Origin: Agrobacterium sp. AGB01
GTDB lineage: Bacteria; Pseudomonadota; Alphaproteobacteria; Rhizobiales; Rhizobiaceae
Direction: 5' to 3'
DNA: 64,000 nucleotides
NCBI RefSeq assembly: GCF_014851585.1
Contig: NZ_JACVAB010000004.1
Location: forward strand, 372,001 to 436,000
The notes below the pieces were generated by a model. It was not told the DNA's origin. It saw only the letters and a list, made by a program, of their open reading frames with translations, and searched no databases. The position numbers and the translations under genes are program-made. How positions within the stretch are numbered: the stretch's first letter is position 1; each line of letters begins with the position of its first letter. This document shows positions 25,397 through 33,520 of this stretch, piece after piece.

Positions 25397-27238
25397 TCAG
25401 CTCTCCAGTCCCTTGGCAATGCCATTGCCGGTGAGACGGTTGATAAGAATGGTGCCAAACAGCGCCAAGAGCGCGATCATCAGCACCACGGCATTTGCTG
25501 CCTGGGTGTAGTTGTAATCAACGAGACGCAGCGAATAGGTGGTCAGGACATCGGTTGCCGGCACGGCCAGGATGATGAACAGGCTTACGCCCTTGATGCC
25601 GGAGATGAATGGCAGCAGGATTGCGCTGGCCAGCGCCCGTTTCTGGATCGGCATCACGATGCTGAGCATACGACGCCACCAACCGGCACCCGCGATGCGG
25701 GCCGCCTCTTCCGGCTCTTTGCCCAGCTGCGCCATGGCCGCAATGCCGGACCGCGAGGCAAATGGCATCTGATCGGCAATCAGTGCGAGAATAAGGATAA
25801 TCGACGTACCGTATAGCGCTGGCAGCGGACCACGCGGCACCGCAAATAGCGTCAGGATGGCAGCTGCAAACGCAATTCCTGGCACCAGATATGGCAGGAA
25901 CGTAATCTGGCGCAGGAAATTACCAAGTGCGGCAAAGGGGCTGCGAATGACTACATACCCGACCAGCAGGCCGAGAACACCGGATGCAAGTGAGGCCACG
26001 CCAATGATCACCAGGGTATTGAGGCCAGCGCTCCAGAATTGCGGCGTCATCAGAATGCCGTTTCTCAGGGCAACGGTGTCGAGGTTGGCGCCGATCCAGT
26101 AATCGAAGGTGAAATTTTCGGGCGAGAAACGACCCGGCACACGCATGATGGTCGACAGAAACAAGGTCAGCAGCGGGATCACCACACCGACGGTAAAAAA
26201 TGCTAGCGTAAAAATAGTGGCAGGCATCTGCCAGCGCCCCAGCGGACGGCGGCGATCCATCGCCCCCTTGCCACCGATGATCGCAAACCGGCGCGCCTCA
26301 CGCATCATTCTGGTATCGATGTAGAGCGTGACCACACCAATCGCCATGATGACTGCCGCCATGACTGCGGCCATGCCTGTCTGCCGCGTGGAGATTGCGC
26401 GGTAGAGCGAAGTCGAAAGCGTGTCGAAACCGACGGGAAGGCCAAGCACGTAAGGCACGGCAAATTCCCCGATACAATCGGCAAGGATCAGCAATCCGCA
26501 GGACAAAAGTGCGGGGCGCATCAACGGCAGCACGATCTGAAATGCCACACGGCGACGGCTGGCACCCAAAATACGTGCGGAATCTTCCAGCTGGGCATCA
26601 AGACGCTGCAGCGCGCTGCCGAGGATCAAAATGACGAAGGGCGCATAATGCAACGACAGGATAATGATCATCGGTAACCGACCATAAGCCAGCCAGTCCG
26701 GCGTTGAAAAACCAAGCGTCTCCAGCCAACCGGGCTGACCGCCAACCGTTCGGTTCTTGAAAATTGTGGTCCAGGCAAGCGCCAGCGTCCAGGTCGGCAG
26801 CATGAATGGAATGATCAGCGCCGTCGCAAACCAGCGACGTCCCGGCAGCTCTGTGCGGTTGACCAGCCAGGCCAGTACGCCGCCAACGGACATGGACAGA
26901 ATAATAGAACCAATCGCAATCGAGGCGGTATTCAACATCGGCTGCCACAGCAAGATGCTCGACATGCGCGAGGCGAAAGCACGGGTGACATAATAGAGGG
27001 TGAATGCACCTTCCGGAGCGCGGGTGCGCGCAGCATCGCCAATCTGCACAATAGCCACATTAACGAGGATCGAAATGACTGGCGCGAGGATCAACAGCAG
27101 GAACACGACAGCCAAAGCAATGCCAATGAACATTACCGGCTCATGGCTTATGACCGTGAGATGATGTCGCAACCGCCTGTATGGCGAATTGCCCGATGCA
27201 ACACGTGCATCTTTTTCTACGTGCCCTATGTCCACCAT
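25397..27238 (-). CDS. Fused ABC transporter permease (AfuB/FbpB-like)
   Basis: A 613-residue inner-membrane protein made of two fused permease halves, with about 12 hydrophobic segments. Each half has an EAA-type loop: ILGASRRRVAFQIVLPLMRPA (first half) and IAGAGWWRRMLSIVMPIQKRA (second). Fused permeases are typical of the ferric/organophosphate branch (FbpB, AfuB). It is the first gene of the operon and lies opposite an Irr-box-bearing small gene across a 380-bp gap. Confidence 0.9.
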   Translation of the reverse strand: MVDIGHVEKDARVASGNSPYRRLRHHLTVISHEPVMFIGIALAVVFLLLILAPVISILVNVAIVQIGDAARTRAPEGAFTLYYVTRAFASRMSSILLWQPMLNTASIAIGSIILSMSVGGVLAWLVNRTELPGRRWFATALIIPFMLPTWTLALAWTTIFKNRTVGGQPGWLETLGFSTPDWLAYGRLPMIIILSLHYAPFVILILGSALQRLDAQLEDSARILGASRRRVAFQIVLPLMRPALLSCGLLILADCIGEFAVPYVLGLPVGFDTLSTSLYRAISTRQTGMAAVMAAVIMAIGVVTLYIDTRMMREARRFAIIGGKGAMDRRRPLGRWQMPATIFTLAFFTVGVVIPLLTLFLSTIMRVPGRFSPENFTFDYWIGANLDTVALRNGILMTPQFWSAGLNTLVIIGVASLASGVLGLLVGYVVIRSPFAALGNFLRQITFLPYLVPGIAFAAAILTLFAVPRGPLPALYGTSIILILALIADQMPFASRSGIAAMAQLGKEPEEAARIAGAGWWRRMLSIVMPIQKRALASAILLPFISGIKGVSLFIILAVPATDVLTTYSLRLVDYNYTQAANAVVLMIALLALFGTILINRLTGNGIAKGLES

Positions 27239-27545
27239 CTTGGCGCCCTCTCGTATTCACGGGGCGACCATAGGCAGATCACATGACAGCCAAATGACAC
27301 CTTGCACATATGTGCATTGGAAAAATTGGCCGATAAACGTCTAATAATATTCGAAATGTAAAATGTTTAGCACGTAGGTGCACAGCATTTTTCGCGATAT
27401 TTTCCACGTCAACAGCGCACAAAAACTCGTGATTCCTAGTGTTTTTCATCGCGTTGAGAGGCGCAAAACCTCTCTCGTCGGTCTACTGACTTGAACATTC
27501 GCGGCAAAAAATTGCGCGCACAGATTGCCAAACGGATAATCCTAC
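27239..27545. other. Promoter-bearing intergenic region upstream of the AfuB-like gene
   Basis: About 300 bp, AT-rich, with no coding frame. It contains the palindrome at 27303-27316 and, at 27369-27382, a related imperfect copy (GCACGTAGGTGCAC), both suited to a repressor controlling the minus-strand operon. Confidence 0.5.
27303..27316. promoter_or_regulatory. 14-bp palindrome, candidate operator
   Basis: TGCACATATGTGCA is perfectly symmetrical and lies 65 bp before the AfuB-like start. A looser relative, GCACGTAGGTGCAC, follows about 65 bp further upstream. The LacI-type regulator at the end of this operon is the natural candidate; an A/T centre is not the commonest LacI form. Confidence 0.45.
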
Positions 27546-27562
27546 TTTAGAATCATTCTAGA
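27546..27562. promoter_or_regulatory. Irr-box (iron control element)-like dyad
   Basis: TTTAGAATCATTCTAGA is a near-perfect dyad (TTAGAA, 3 nt, TTCTAG) close to the Irr-binding pattern TTAGAA N3 TTCTAA of alphaproteobacteria. It is 57 bp before the start of the Cys-containing small protein, in a core-promoter position. Confidence 0.55.
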
Positions 27563-27618
27563 AAAAATGAGTATCAGTCTCATGTTTCGGCGGAATTTTA
27601 CAAAGAAGGAAACTACAC

Positions 27619-27819
27619 ATGTCGAACAAAGCGTCCTGCAAAGCCTGCTCGTTCTATGAAGACCACGCCGCAAATGCTGGCACAGTTGCCGCAGACGCTG
27701 GCCTCTGTCGTTTCAACCCACCGGTTTCGCAGCCAGACGCCAATGCGCGTGGCCTGTGGCCGGTCGTAACCGGTAGCGACTGGTGCGGTCATTTCGACGG
27801 TAACAACAAGGCTGCTTAA
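27619..27819 (+). CDS. Small Cys-containing protein, unknown function
   Basis: A 66-residue protein with four cysteines in a CxxC...C...C layout (Cys7, Cys10, Cys30, Cys56), as in KASCKACSFYED and GSDWCGHFDG. This spacing could hold a zinc or an iron-sulfur centre. GAAGGAAAC before the ATG is a strong ribosome-binding site, and a stable hairpin follows the stop, so it is a real monocistronic gene. An Irr-like box upstream suggests iron-linked expression. No named family is recognised. Confidence 0.75.
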   Translation: MSNKASCKACSFYEDHAANAGTVAADAGLCRFNPPVSQPDANARGLWPVVTGSDWCGHFDGNNKAA

Positions 27820-27838
27820 GCAACCTGTTTGTTTTTGA

Positions 27839-27863
27839 CGAAGACAGCCATTGGCTGTCTTCG
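27839..27863 (+). terminator. Hairpin after the small Cys protein
   Basis: CGAAGACAGCC (27839-27849) and GGCTGTCTTCG (27853-27863) form an 11-bp perfect stem with loop ATT. It starts 19 bp past the stop. Only two T follow, so termination may be Rho-assisted. Confidence 0.65.
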
Positions 27864-28074
27864 TTGCATGCCTGACCAGACGATCAGCGCAACTTGCCTT
27901 CGTAAAGGCAAGCCATTCATACACATCGACGATATGTCGAGCCGGAATTTCCAGAGATTGTCTTTTGAGAGGCTACCAAGCTTACTCTGATGAGGGAGCG
28001 CTCATCACGCCAAGGCGTTGGCCGCAAATCCTCTTCGTGGCCTGACGAACACTCCCGCCTGACAAGACTTTATC

Positions 28075-28383
28075 TTACTGCCAAAACCAGTCGAAAAATC
28101 GTTCTGGATGGTGATTGGTTTGCCAGATGCCTTTATCCGCGGCCTCAGAAGCTGCTTCAGCCGGGTCATCGCAAAACCAGAGAAAATTCTGTTCCGTCTC
28201 AACCAGTTCCCGCTTGAAGGACCACACTGCGCGGTCGGCCTTTTCAAAATCGGCAAGCACGATAACCGGTGAAACTTCGCTGTGGAGGTGAAGCAATATT
28301 GGATCCTGATCTGATATCTGCATTCTTACGGCACATCCCCATTTCCGGTGCTTTTTCCCACCAAAAGCATCGTGAACTCTCAT
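28075..28383 (-). CDS. Hypothetical protein, about 102 residues
   Basis: The frame from the ATG at 28383 follows AAGGAAAG (5 nt spacing) and gives MRVHDAFGG... with an acidic, Trp- and Phe-rich tail (LVETEQNFLWFCDDPAEA, then HPERFFDWFWQ). No family is recognised. A shorter form begins at 28323 and the open frame extends to 28485 without a ribosome-binding site. The composition is plausible for a cytosolic protein, but the gene stands alone between a small plus-strand gene and an AraC regulator. Confidence 0.45.
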   Translation of the reverse strand: MRVHDAFGGKKHRKWGCAVRMQISDQDPILLHLHSEVSPVIVLADFEKADRAVWSFKRELVETEQNFLWFCDDPAEAASEAADKGIWQTNHHPERFFDWFWQ

Positions 28384-28511
28384 GTCTTTCCTTTGCAGGA
28401 AATGCTTGGTGTTGACAGCGGTTAAGCCGGTCCCCAAACACCAAGGTGCATAATGATTGTGGCCAGCATTAGGTTCCCACCACAATCGAGAAAAGGTCGT
28501 GCCTTCTGAGC

Positions 28512-28538
28512 CACCAAAAATAAAGCCGGTTTAACCGG
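28512..28538 (-). terminator. Terminator-like palindrome
   Basis: CCGGTTTAACCGG (28526-28538) is a short perfect dyad, and on the minus strand CTTTATTTTTGG follows. It lies 150 bp past the AraC stop and before the 28383 gene, so it could end the AraC transcript. Confidence 0.45.
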
Positions 28539-28687
28539 GTTGGGACGATATCAGGGAAGATTGGGATATTATGTCGGCTGAGGCGATATCACGCCGACAA
28601 TTCAAAGGCTTGCGACTGCAACCTGTGCGAACAGACCTGCCCCAAACGCCTATTTTTTATTGTACGCAACCGTGAGGGGGCCTCGGA

Positions 28688-29722
28688 TTACTGGCGCATT
28701 TGCAACTTGTCGAGCCAGTTATGCATCCAATTATCGGCATCACCAGCCAACATATTTTTCAGCTGCGCAGCAGCGCCGATATCCCGAATGGCCTCGCTGG
28801 GGCGAATGCCGAAATACTGCTGAAACGCGCGGGAAAAGGTGTCCTCATTGGAAAAACCGCAGGAATAGGCAAGTTTCGCCACTGCTCCACGGCCGCTCCC
28901 AACCGATGCCAATTTCAATCTCGCCAGCTTGAGCCGACGCTCCCGGATATATTCACCAATTCCGCCAACCGGTTCAAACAGCCGGTAAAGCGCAGATCGC
29001 GACAAGCCGAACTGGTACATGATCATATCGGTCGACAGAGACAAGTTGGTCAGGTTGCGCTCGATGAATGTCTGGATCGTTTGCAGGTTTACACGCGTCA
29101 GCGTGTCGAACTGCGTGGTAACGGCACCGGTAAATGCACTGGACAACAAGGCAGATGTGGATTCCACCAGAAGCTGCCCCTCTGTCTGGCTTAATGTCGG
29201 CGCGCGCCGTGCGATAGACAGCATGTAATCGCTGAGAATGACCCCAAGTGTCGATGAACCTTCAACGCGCGCGCCGTGAAGATTATCAACAACTTTTGGC
29301 ATCAACCGCATCATCTGACGTGGAATGACCAGGCTGATGATGTCCATATTGCTGGCGTAAGACTGCATCGGGCGGCTGAGATCAAAACAGACGATGTCGC
29401 CCGTTACGCCCTTACCGTAACCGCCATCTGCATTATACGCACACTCGCCCTTCACGTAGAGCTGCACCAGAAGGTGATCGACCGCAGTTGCGGATACCAG
29501 AGCACCGGAACGATGATACTGCTGCGGGCTTGCCGACGATTTGCCAATCAGGAACTGGCCGGGATTATAGGTCGCCAGATCGGCACTGAATGTATCGAAA
29601 TCATTATCCGTGGGGGTGGCATCAAACAGGCTGGCAATGCCTGTTCGCCAATACTCGTAATTGTCCTCACGGCTCAGCTGCGATGAACGAATAATATGAT
29701 GCGCAACATTCGCTGGGCTCAA
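28688..29722 (-). CDS. AraC family transcriptional regulator
   Basis: A 344-residue protein with an AraC-binding-like N-terminal domain (QFLIGKSSASPQQYHRSG region) and two C-terminal helix-turn-helices. The second reads KLAYSCGFSNEDTFSRAFQQYFGIRPSEA (residues about 285-315), the AraC signature. The frame starts at a TTG, with no ATG until residue 116, so the true start may be this TTG. The target is unknown; a 16-bp palindrome lies 77 bp upstream. A terminator-like dyad follows on the same strand. Confidence 0.85.
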   Translation of the reverse strand: MSPANVAHHIIRSSQLSREDNYEYWRTGIASLFDATPTDNDFDTFSADLATYNPGQFLIGKSSASPQQYHRSGALVSATAVDHLLVQLYVKGECAYNADGGYGKGVTGDIVCFDLSRPMQSYASNMDIISLVIPRQMMRLMPKVVDNLHGARVEGSSTLGVILSDYMLSIARRAPTLSQTEGQLLVESTSALLSSAFTGAVTTQFDTLTRVNLQTIQTFIERNLTNLSLSTDMIMYQFGLSRSALYRLFEPVGGIGEYIRERRLKLARLKLASVGSGRGAVAKLAYSCGFSNEDTFSRAFQQYFGIRPSEAIRDIGAAAQLKNMLAGDADNWMHNWLDKLQMRQ

Positions 29723-29798
29723 GATTTCTTACTCTGCAAACTGCGGTTGACGTGCTCAACATGAATTTGAACGCTGGAAATGCTCGTGTCAAATTTGC

Positions 29799-29814
29799 CA
29801 AATATCGATATTTG
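29799..29814. promoter_or_regulatory. 16-bp perfect palindrome
   Basis: CAAATATCGATATTTG is fully symmetrical and lies 77 bp before the AraC-type start. The shape is that of a homodimer operator, but AraC proteins usually bind direct repeats, so the cognate factor is unclear. Confidence 0.4.
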
Positions 29815-29923
29815 CCCAATGCCGTCTCCAACAACAGTTACCGCTGACAATCGTATTTAGATTGAATTCTGACAGGTTCACCATTGCCTGATCTCACGCC
29901 ATTTCTATTCAAACCTCCCTCAG

Positions 29924-29948
29924 GGAACCATGAGCGTGTCTGGTTGTT
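29924..29948 (+). promoter_or_regulatory. EcfG-like (general stress) promoter
   Basis: GGAAC (29924-29928), 17 nt, then GTT (29946-29948). This matches GGAAC N16-17 (C)GTT of alphaproteobacterial EcfG/RpoE2, except that the base before GTT is T. The 30053 gene starts about 100 bp downstream. Confidence 0.5.
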
Positions 29949-30052
29949 AAAGCAGAACAGGGAACAAACACATCCGGGCTGGGTCCTATCTCCACTCTCA
30001 AGATCAACAGCATGAACAACGAACTGTGGAATAGAAACCGGAGACATGAACC

Positions 30053-30313
30053 ATGACGAAAGTTGCTAAACAAACCAGCCACGAACGTTTTGATGCCAGA
30101 GATCGTTTGATCATTGCGCTTTACGCCCAGTTGCGTGCCGAGCGGGAAACACGCGAGGCGATGGAGTGGGTCATCAGAAATGGTGGACTTTCACCGGAAG
30201 TGCTGGAGGCCATGGCTTCAGACCCCATTTCGGTTGTCACGGCCGATGACATAAAAACCGTCGAAAACTCTCTCAAACGTCTGCAACTGGACCATGGAAG
30301 CGTCCACCCATGA
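30053..30313 (+). CDS. Small conserved-looking protein of unknown function
   Basis: An 86-residue, charged, mostly helical soluble protein (RDRLIIALYAQLRAERETREAMEW near the N-terminus). It has no cysteines, no signal and no membrane segment. GGAGA lies 9 nt before the ATG. It is first in a plus-strand run of stress and repair genes and sits behind an EcfG-like promoter, so a stress-induced role is inferred. No family recognised. Confidence 0.65.
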   Translation: MTKVAKQTSHERFDARDRLIIALYAQLRAERETREAMEWVIRNGGLSPEVLEAMASDPISVVTADDIKTVENSLKRLQLDHGSVHP

Positions 30314-30460
30314 CACGCGCCATCTCCCCAGTGCTAATGACGCAACAACCTTTCAGTAAAAATCAGCGGCAGCCATTTAACGGAAAACCGCCCTGAGACC
30401 GCCTGCCAAGCTCCTATCCGGCAATAACAACCTATTGTGCAAAGACTGAGCAGGCTAAGA

Positions 30461-32338
30461 ATGAACACAAGTGCTGCATCAACACCTGATGCTCCAGTTC
30501 CCGAACCAGAACTCACAGCCGACGAAAAAGAGAAGGCCCGCCGCAAATATTTGTTATCTCGCTTCTGGGATAGCGCGCGTGGTTTCTGGAGCCGAAGCGG
30601 CGAAAAGCTTGCGTGGCCGTATTCGATCGTGCTGGTAGCGTTGCTGTGTACCAATGTCGTTTTTCAGTACGGCATCAACGTCTGGAACCGAAACCTCTTC
30701 GACGCCATCGAAAAACGCGACGCCAGTACCGTGTACTTTTTAAGTGCGGTGTTCATACCCTTGGTTTTTGGCAGCATGTCGCTTGTCGTCATCCAGGTGT
30801 TTTTCCGTATGAAGATACAGCGCCGTTGGCGTTCCTGGCTCACAAAAAAGACGATCGATCGCTGGCTGGCAAACGGTCGCTACTATCAGCTCAATCTGAT
30901 TGGCGGTGACCACAAAAATCCAGAAGCACGCATGTCTGAAGATTTGCGGATTTCGACCGAGGCGCCGGTGGATTTTGTTGCAGGGGTCGTTTCCGCATTT
31001 CTGTCTGCATCGACTTTCATCGTCGTTCTCTGGACCATCGGCGGCGCACTGACGGTAACCATCGCAGGCCACACCGTCACTATACCCGGATTTCTCGTCA
31101 TTACGGCGATCCTTTACGCCACCATCACCTCCACGTCCATGGTTGTGATCGCGGGAAATTTTGTGCGGATTTCGGAGGCCAAGAACCAGGCGGAGGCAGA
31201 GTTTCGCTATACGCTGACACGTATCCGTGAGAATGGTGAGAGCATCGCCTTGTTGGGCGGTGAAGACGAAGAACGCAGCGACCTCAACAAAACCTTCTCC
31301 CACGTCCTTCACCAATGGGCGCTTATCGCCCGTCAATATATGCGTACAACCCTGGTGTCGCAGGTTTCCAGCCTGTTTGCGCCTGTCGTGCCAATCCTGT
31401 TATGCGCGCCGAAATTTCTCGATGGAAGTATGTCGCTTGGACAGGTCATGCAGGCGGCATCGGCATTCGCCATCGTGCAGGGTGCATTTGGCTGGTTGGT
31501 CGACAACTACCCCCGTCTCGCAGACTGGAATGCCTGTGCACGCCGTGTGGCATCACTCATGGTGTCACTTGACGGACTGGAACACGCAGAAAAAAGCGAC
31601 GCTATCGGGCGGGTTAGGCACGGCGACGCAGAGGGCGAGGCAATTCTCAGCCTCAATGATCTCTCTGTATCTCTGAACGACGGAACAGCCGTGGTCACGG
31701 AGACCAAGGTGCTGATCAATCAGGGAGAGCGGGTTCTGGTGTCGGGTGAATCCGGCTCCGGTAAAAGTACGCTGGTGCGCACTATAGCAGGCCTGTGGCC
31801 ATGGGGTGAAGGGAGCGTCGACGTGCATCCCGGAAAACGGTTGTTCATGTTGCCACAACGTCCCTACATTCCCTCGGGCACACTTGGCCGTGCTGTTGCC
31901 TATCCCGGCGCGTCAGATGAATGGCCCCTCGAGGAGGTAAAATCGGCGCTCGAAAAGGTGGGACTAGGCCATCTGGAGGCAAAGATTGAAGAAGACGCCC
32001 CATGGGACCAGACCTTGTCCGGCGGCGAAAAACAGCGCCTGGCATTTGCGCGCCTGCTGCTTCACAAGCCGGATATCATCGTGCTTGACGAAGCAACCTC
32101 CGCGCTGGACGAAAAAAGCCAGGACAAGATGATGCAGACGCTTATTAATGAACTCCCTGACGCAACGATCCTCAGTGTAGCACATAGGGCTGAGTTGGAG
32201 GCTTTCCACAGCCGAAAGGTGGTCCTGGAACGACGTGAGGGTGGTGCGAAGCTGGTTAGCGATGTTGACCTTGGTCGCCACCATAAAAAACGCAACGTGT
32301 TCAAACGCTTGATCCCGAAGCCTCGGTTGCTTCGCTAG
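30461..32338 (+). CDS. ABC transporter ATP-binding/permease protein (YddA/ABCD-like)
   Basis: A 625-residue half-transporter. The N-terminal membrane domain (residues about 40-350) has the ABC_membrane_2 / SbmA-BacA-like look (NRNLFDAIEKRDASTVYFLS; NPEARMSEDLRISTEAPVDF). The C-terminal ATPase has Walker A SGESGSGKST, signature LSGGEKQRLAFARLLLHKPD and Walker B IIVLDEATSALDEKS. In E. coli the closest architecture is YddA. Substrate unknown; relatives move peptides, acyl-CoA or cobalamin. An ATG at 30437 is also in frame. It lies in a group with stress-linked genes. Confidence 0.85.
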   Translation: MNTSAASTPDAPVPEPELTADEKEKARRKYLLSRFWDSARGFWSRSGEKLAWPYSIVLVALLCTNVVFQYGINVWNRNLFDAIEKRDASTVYFLSAVFIPLVFGSMSLVVIQVFFRMKIQRRWRSWLTKKTIDRWLANGRYYQLNLIGGDHKNPEARMSEDLRISTEAPVDFVAGVVSAFLSASTFIVVLWTIGGALTVTIAGHTVTIPGFLVITAILYATITSTSMVVIAGNFVRISEAKNQAEAEFRYTLTRIRENGESIALLGGEDEERSDLNKTFSHVLHQWALIARQYMRTTLVSQVSSLFAPVVPILLCAPKFLDGSMSLGQVMQAASAFAIVQGAFGWLVDNYPRLADWNACARRVASLMVSLDGLEHAEKSDAIGRVRHGDAEGEAILSLNDLSVSLNDGTAVVTETKVLINQGERVLVSGESGSGKSTLVRTIAGLWPWGEGSVDVHPGKRLFMLPQRPYIPSGTLGRAVAYPGASDEWPLEEVKSALEKVGLGHLEAKIEEDAPWDQTLSGGEKQRLAFARLLLHKPDIIVLDEATSALDEKSQDKMMQTLINELPDATILSVAHRAELEAFHSRKVVLERREGGAKLVSDVDLGRHHKKRNVFKRLIPKPRLLR

Positions 32339-32464
32339 AGGGAAACATCTGACAGCCGGACGTCTGTTTATTGTTGCCCGAAACAGTCTGCCTCTCTACA
32401 ACTGCCGGGGTCCACCACATAGCTTTGATTGTTTCAACCTCCCTCGCAAATATGGAGAATACCC

Positions 32465-33421
32465 GTGGCGACTGGCCTGATTGCTCTTCTTGATGATATC
32501 GCGGCAATAGCCAAGCTGGCGGCAACCTCTCTTGACGATGTCGCCGGCCAGACCGCGAAGGCAAGCGTCAAGGCCGCAGGCGTGGTCATTGACGATACGG
32601 CAGTTACACCAGCCTATGTCATCGGTCTTTCGCCAAGCCGCGAGCTGCCCATCATCGGGCGTATTGCCCTTGGTTCGCTGCGCAACAAGCTTCTGTTCTT
32701 GCTGCCGCTTTGCCTGCTTCTCGGATATTTTGCGCCATTCCTGATAACACCCCTATTGATGATCGGCGGCATGTATTTATGCTTTGAGGGGGCCGAAAAA
32801 ATCTACGAAGCATTTTTTCCCCATGCCGCCCATGATATGGTTTCAGTTGACGCAGTCGTCGATCAGGCGACTCTGGAAGCACAAAAGGTGTCCGGTGCGA
32901 TACGGACGGACTTTATCCTGTCGGCAGAAATCATGGCGCTGACGCTGGCAGAAGTTTCGACGTCTGATGTGTACACGCAAGCGGCCGTATTGGCGGGTGT
33001 CGGCATTCTCATTACCGTTGCCGTCTATGGCGTGGTCGCCGTCATCGTCAAAGCCGATGACATAGGACTTCATATGGCCAAGACCGGCCGCTCATTTGTG
33101 CGCTCGTTTGGCGAAGGCCTCGTCAAAGGCGTTCCGGTTTTTCTCAAGGTTCTGGCGCTGGTTGGCACGGCAGCTATGTTGTGGGTCGGCGGCAGTATTA
33201 TTGTGCACGGCCTTGCCGGCCTCGGTTTTCACCTGCCGGAACACATCATCGAGCAGGCGACCCACGCCGTGCAAAACGGAACCCCTGTGCTTCCGGGTGT
33301 TCTTGGCTGGCTCACTGCCTCCGTATTGCAGGCAATTCTCGGCATCGTTCTGGGTGGTGTTGTGATTGCGATCCTCAGCTTCATCAATTCAGTCAGGAGC
33401 AAACCAAGTTCTGCTCATTAA
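32465..33421 (+). CDS. DUF808 (YedI-like) membrane protein
   Basis: The family usually begins MAxGLxALLDDIA; here that stretch is VATGLIALLDDIAAIAKLA, so the start is most likely the GTG at 32465, with GGAG about 9 nt upstream (an in-frame ATG 36 bp earlier lacks family similarity). The protein has several hydrophobic segments (LLFLLPLCLLLGYFAPFLI; VLAGVGILITVAVYGVVAV) and KTGRSFVRSFGEGLVKGVPVFLKVL. Function unknown; it is a multi-pass inner-membrane protein in a stress-gene neighbourhood. Confidence 0.88.
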   Translation: MATGLIALLDDIAAIAKLAATSLDDVAGQTAKASVKAAGVVIDDTAVTPAYVIGLSPSRELPIIGRIALGSLRNKLLFLLPLCLLLGYFAPFLITPLLMIGGMYLCFEGAEKIYEAFFPHAAHDMVSVDAVVDQATLEAQKVSGAIRTDFILSAEIMALTLAEVSTSDVYTQAAVLAGVGILITVAVYGVVAVIVKADDIGLHMAKTGRSFVRSFGEGLVKGVPVFLKVLALVGTAAMLWVGGSIIVHGLAGLGFHLPEHIIEQATHAVQNGTPVLPGVLGWLTASVLQAILGIVLGGVVIAILSFINSVRSKPSSAH

Positions 33422-33460
33422 CCCATCTTATCTAATTCTGCAGATGATTGCGCTCGACAA

Positions 33461-33486
33461 GGAACGTTTATCCATGCTGCGCTGTT
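33461..33486 (+). promoter_or_regulatory. EcfG-like promoter before the Ku operon
   Basis: GGAAC (33461-33465), 18 nt, GTT (33484-33486), ending 34 bp before the first ku start. The same layout occurs before ligD and before the 30053 gene. Confidence 0.55.
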
Positions 33487-33520
33487 GAACCACATTGCCA
33501 AAGTCTGAAAGGACAAGCAT

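Larger units (their letters stand above)
29723..30052. other. Intergenic region between AraC and stress genes
   Basis: 330 bp without a coding frame. It holds the 16-bp palindrome at 29799-29814 and a GGAAC...GTT promoter at 29924-29948 reading to the right. Confidence 0.6.

Noticed and set aside
23091-27238. Ferric iron ABC importer
   Set aside because: Sequence type alone would allow it, but the linked phosphatases and LacI regulator fit an organophosphate substrate better, and no iron box precedes this operon on its own strand.
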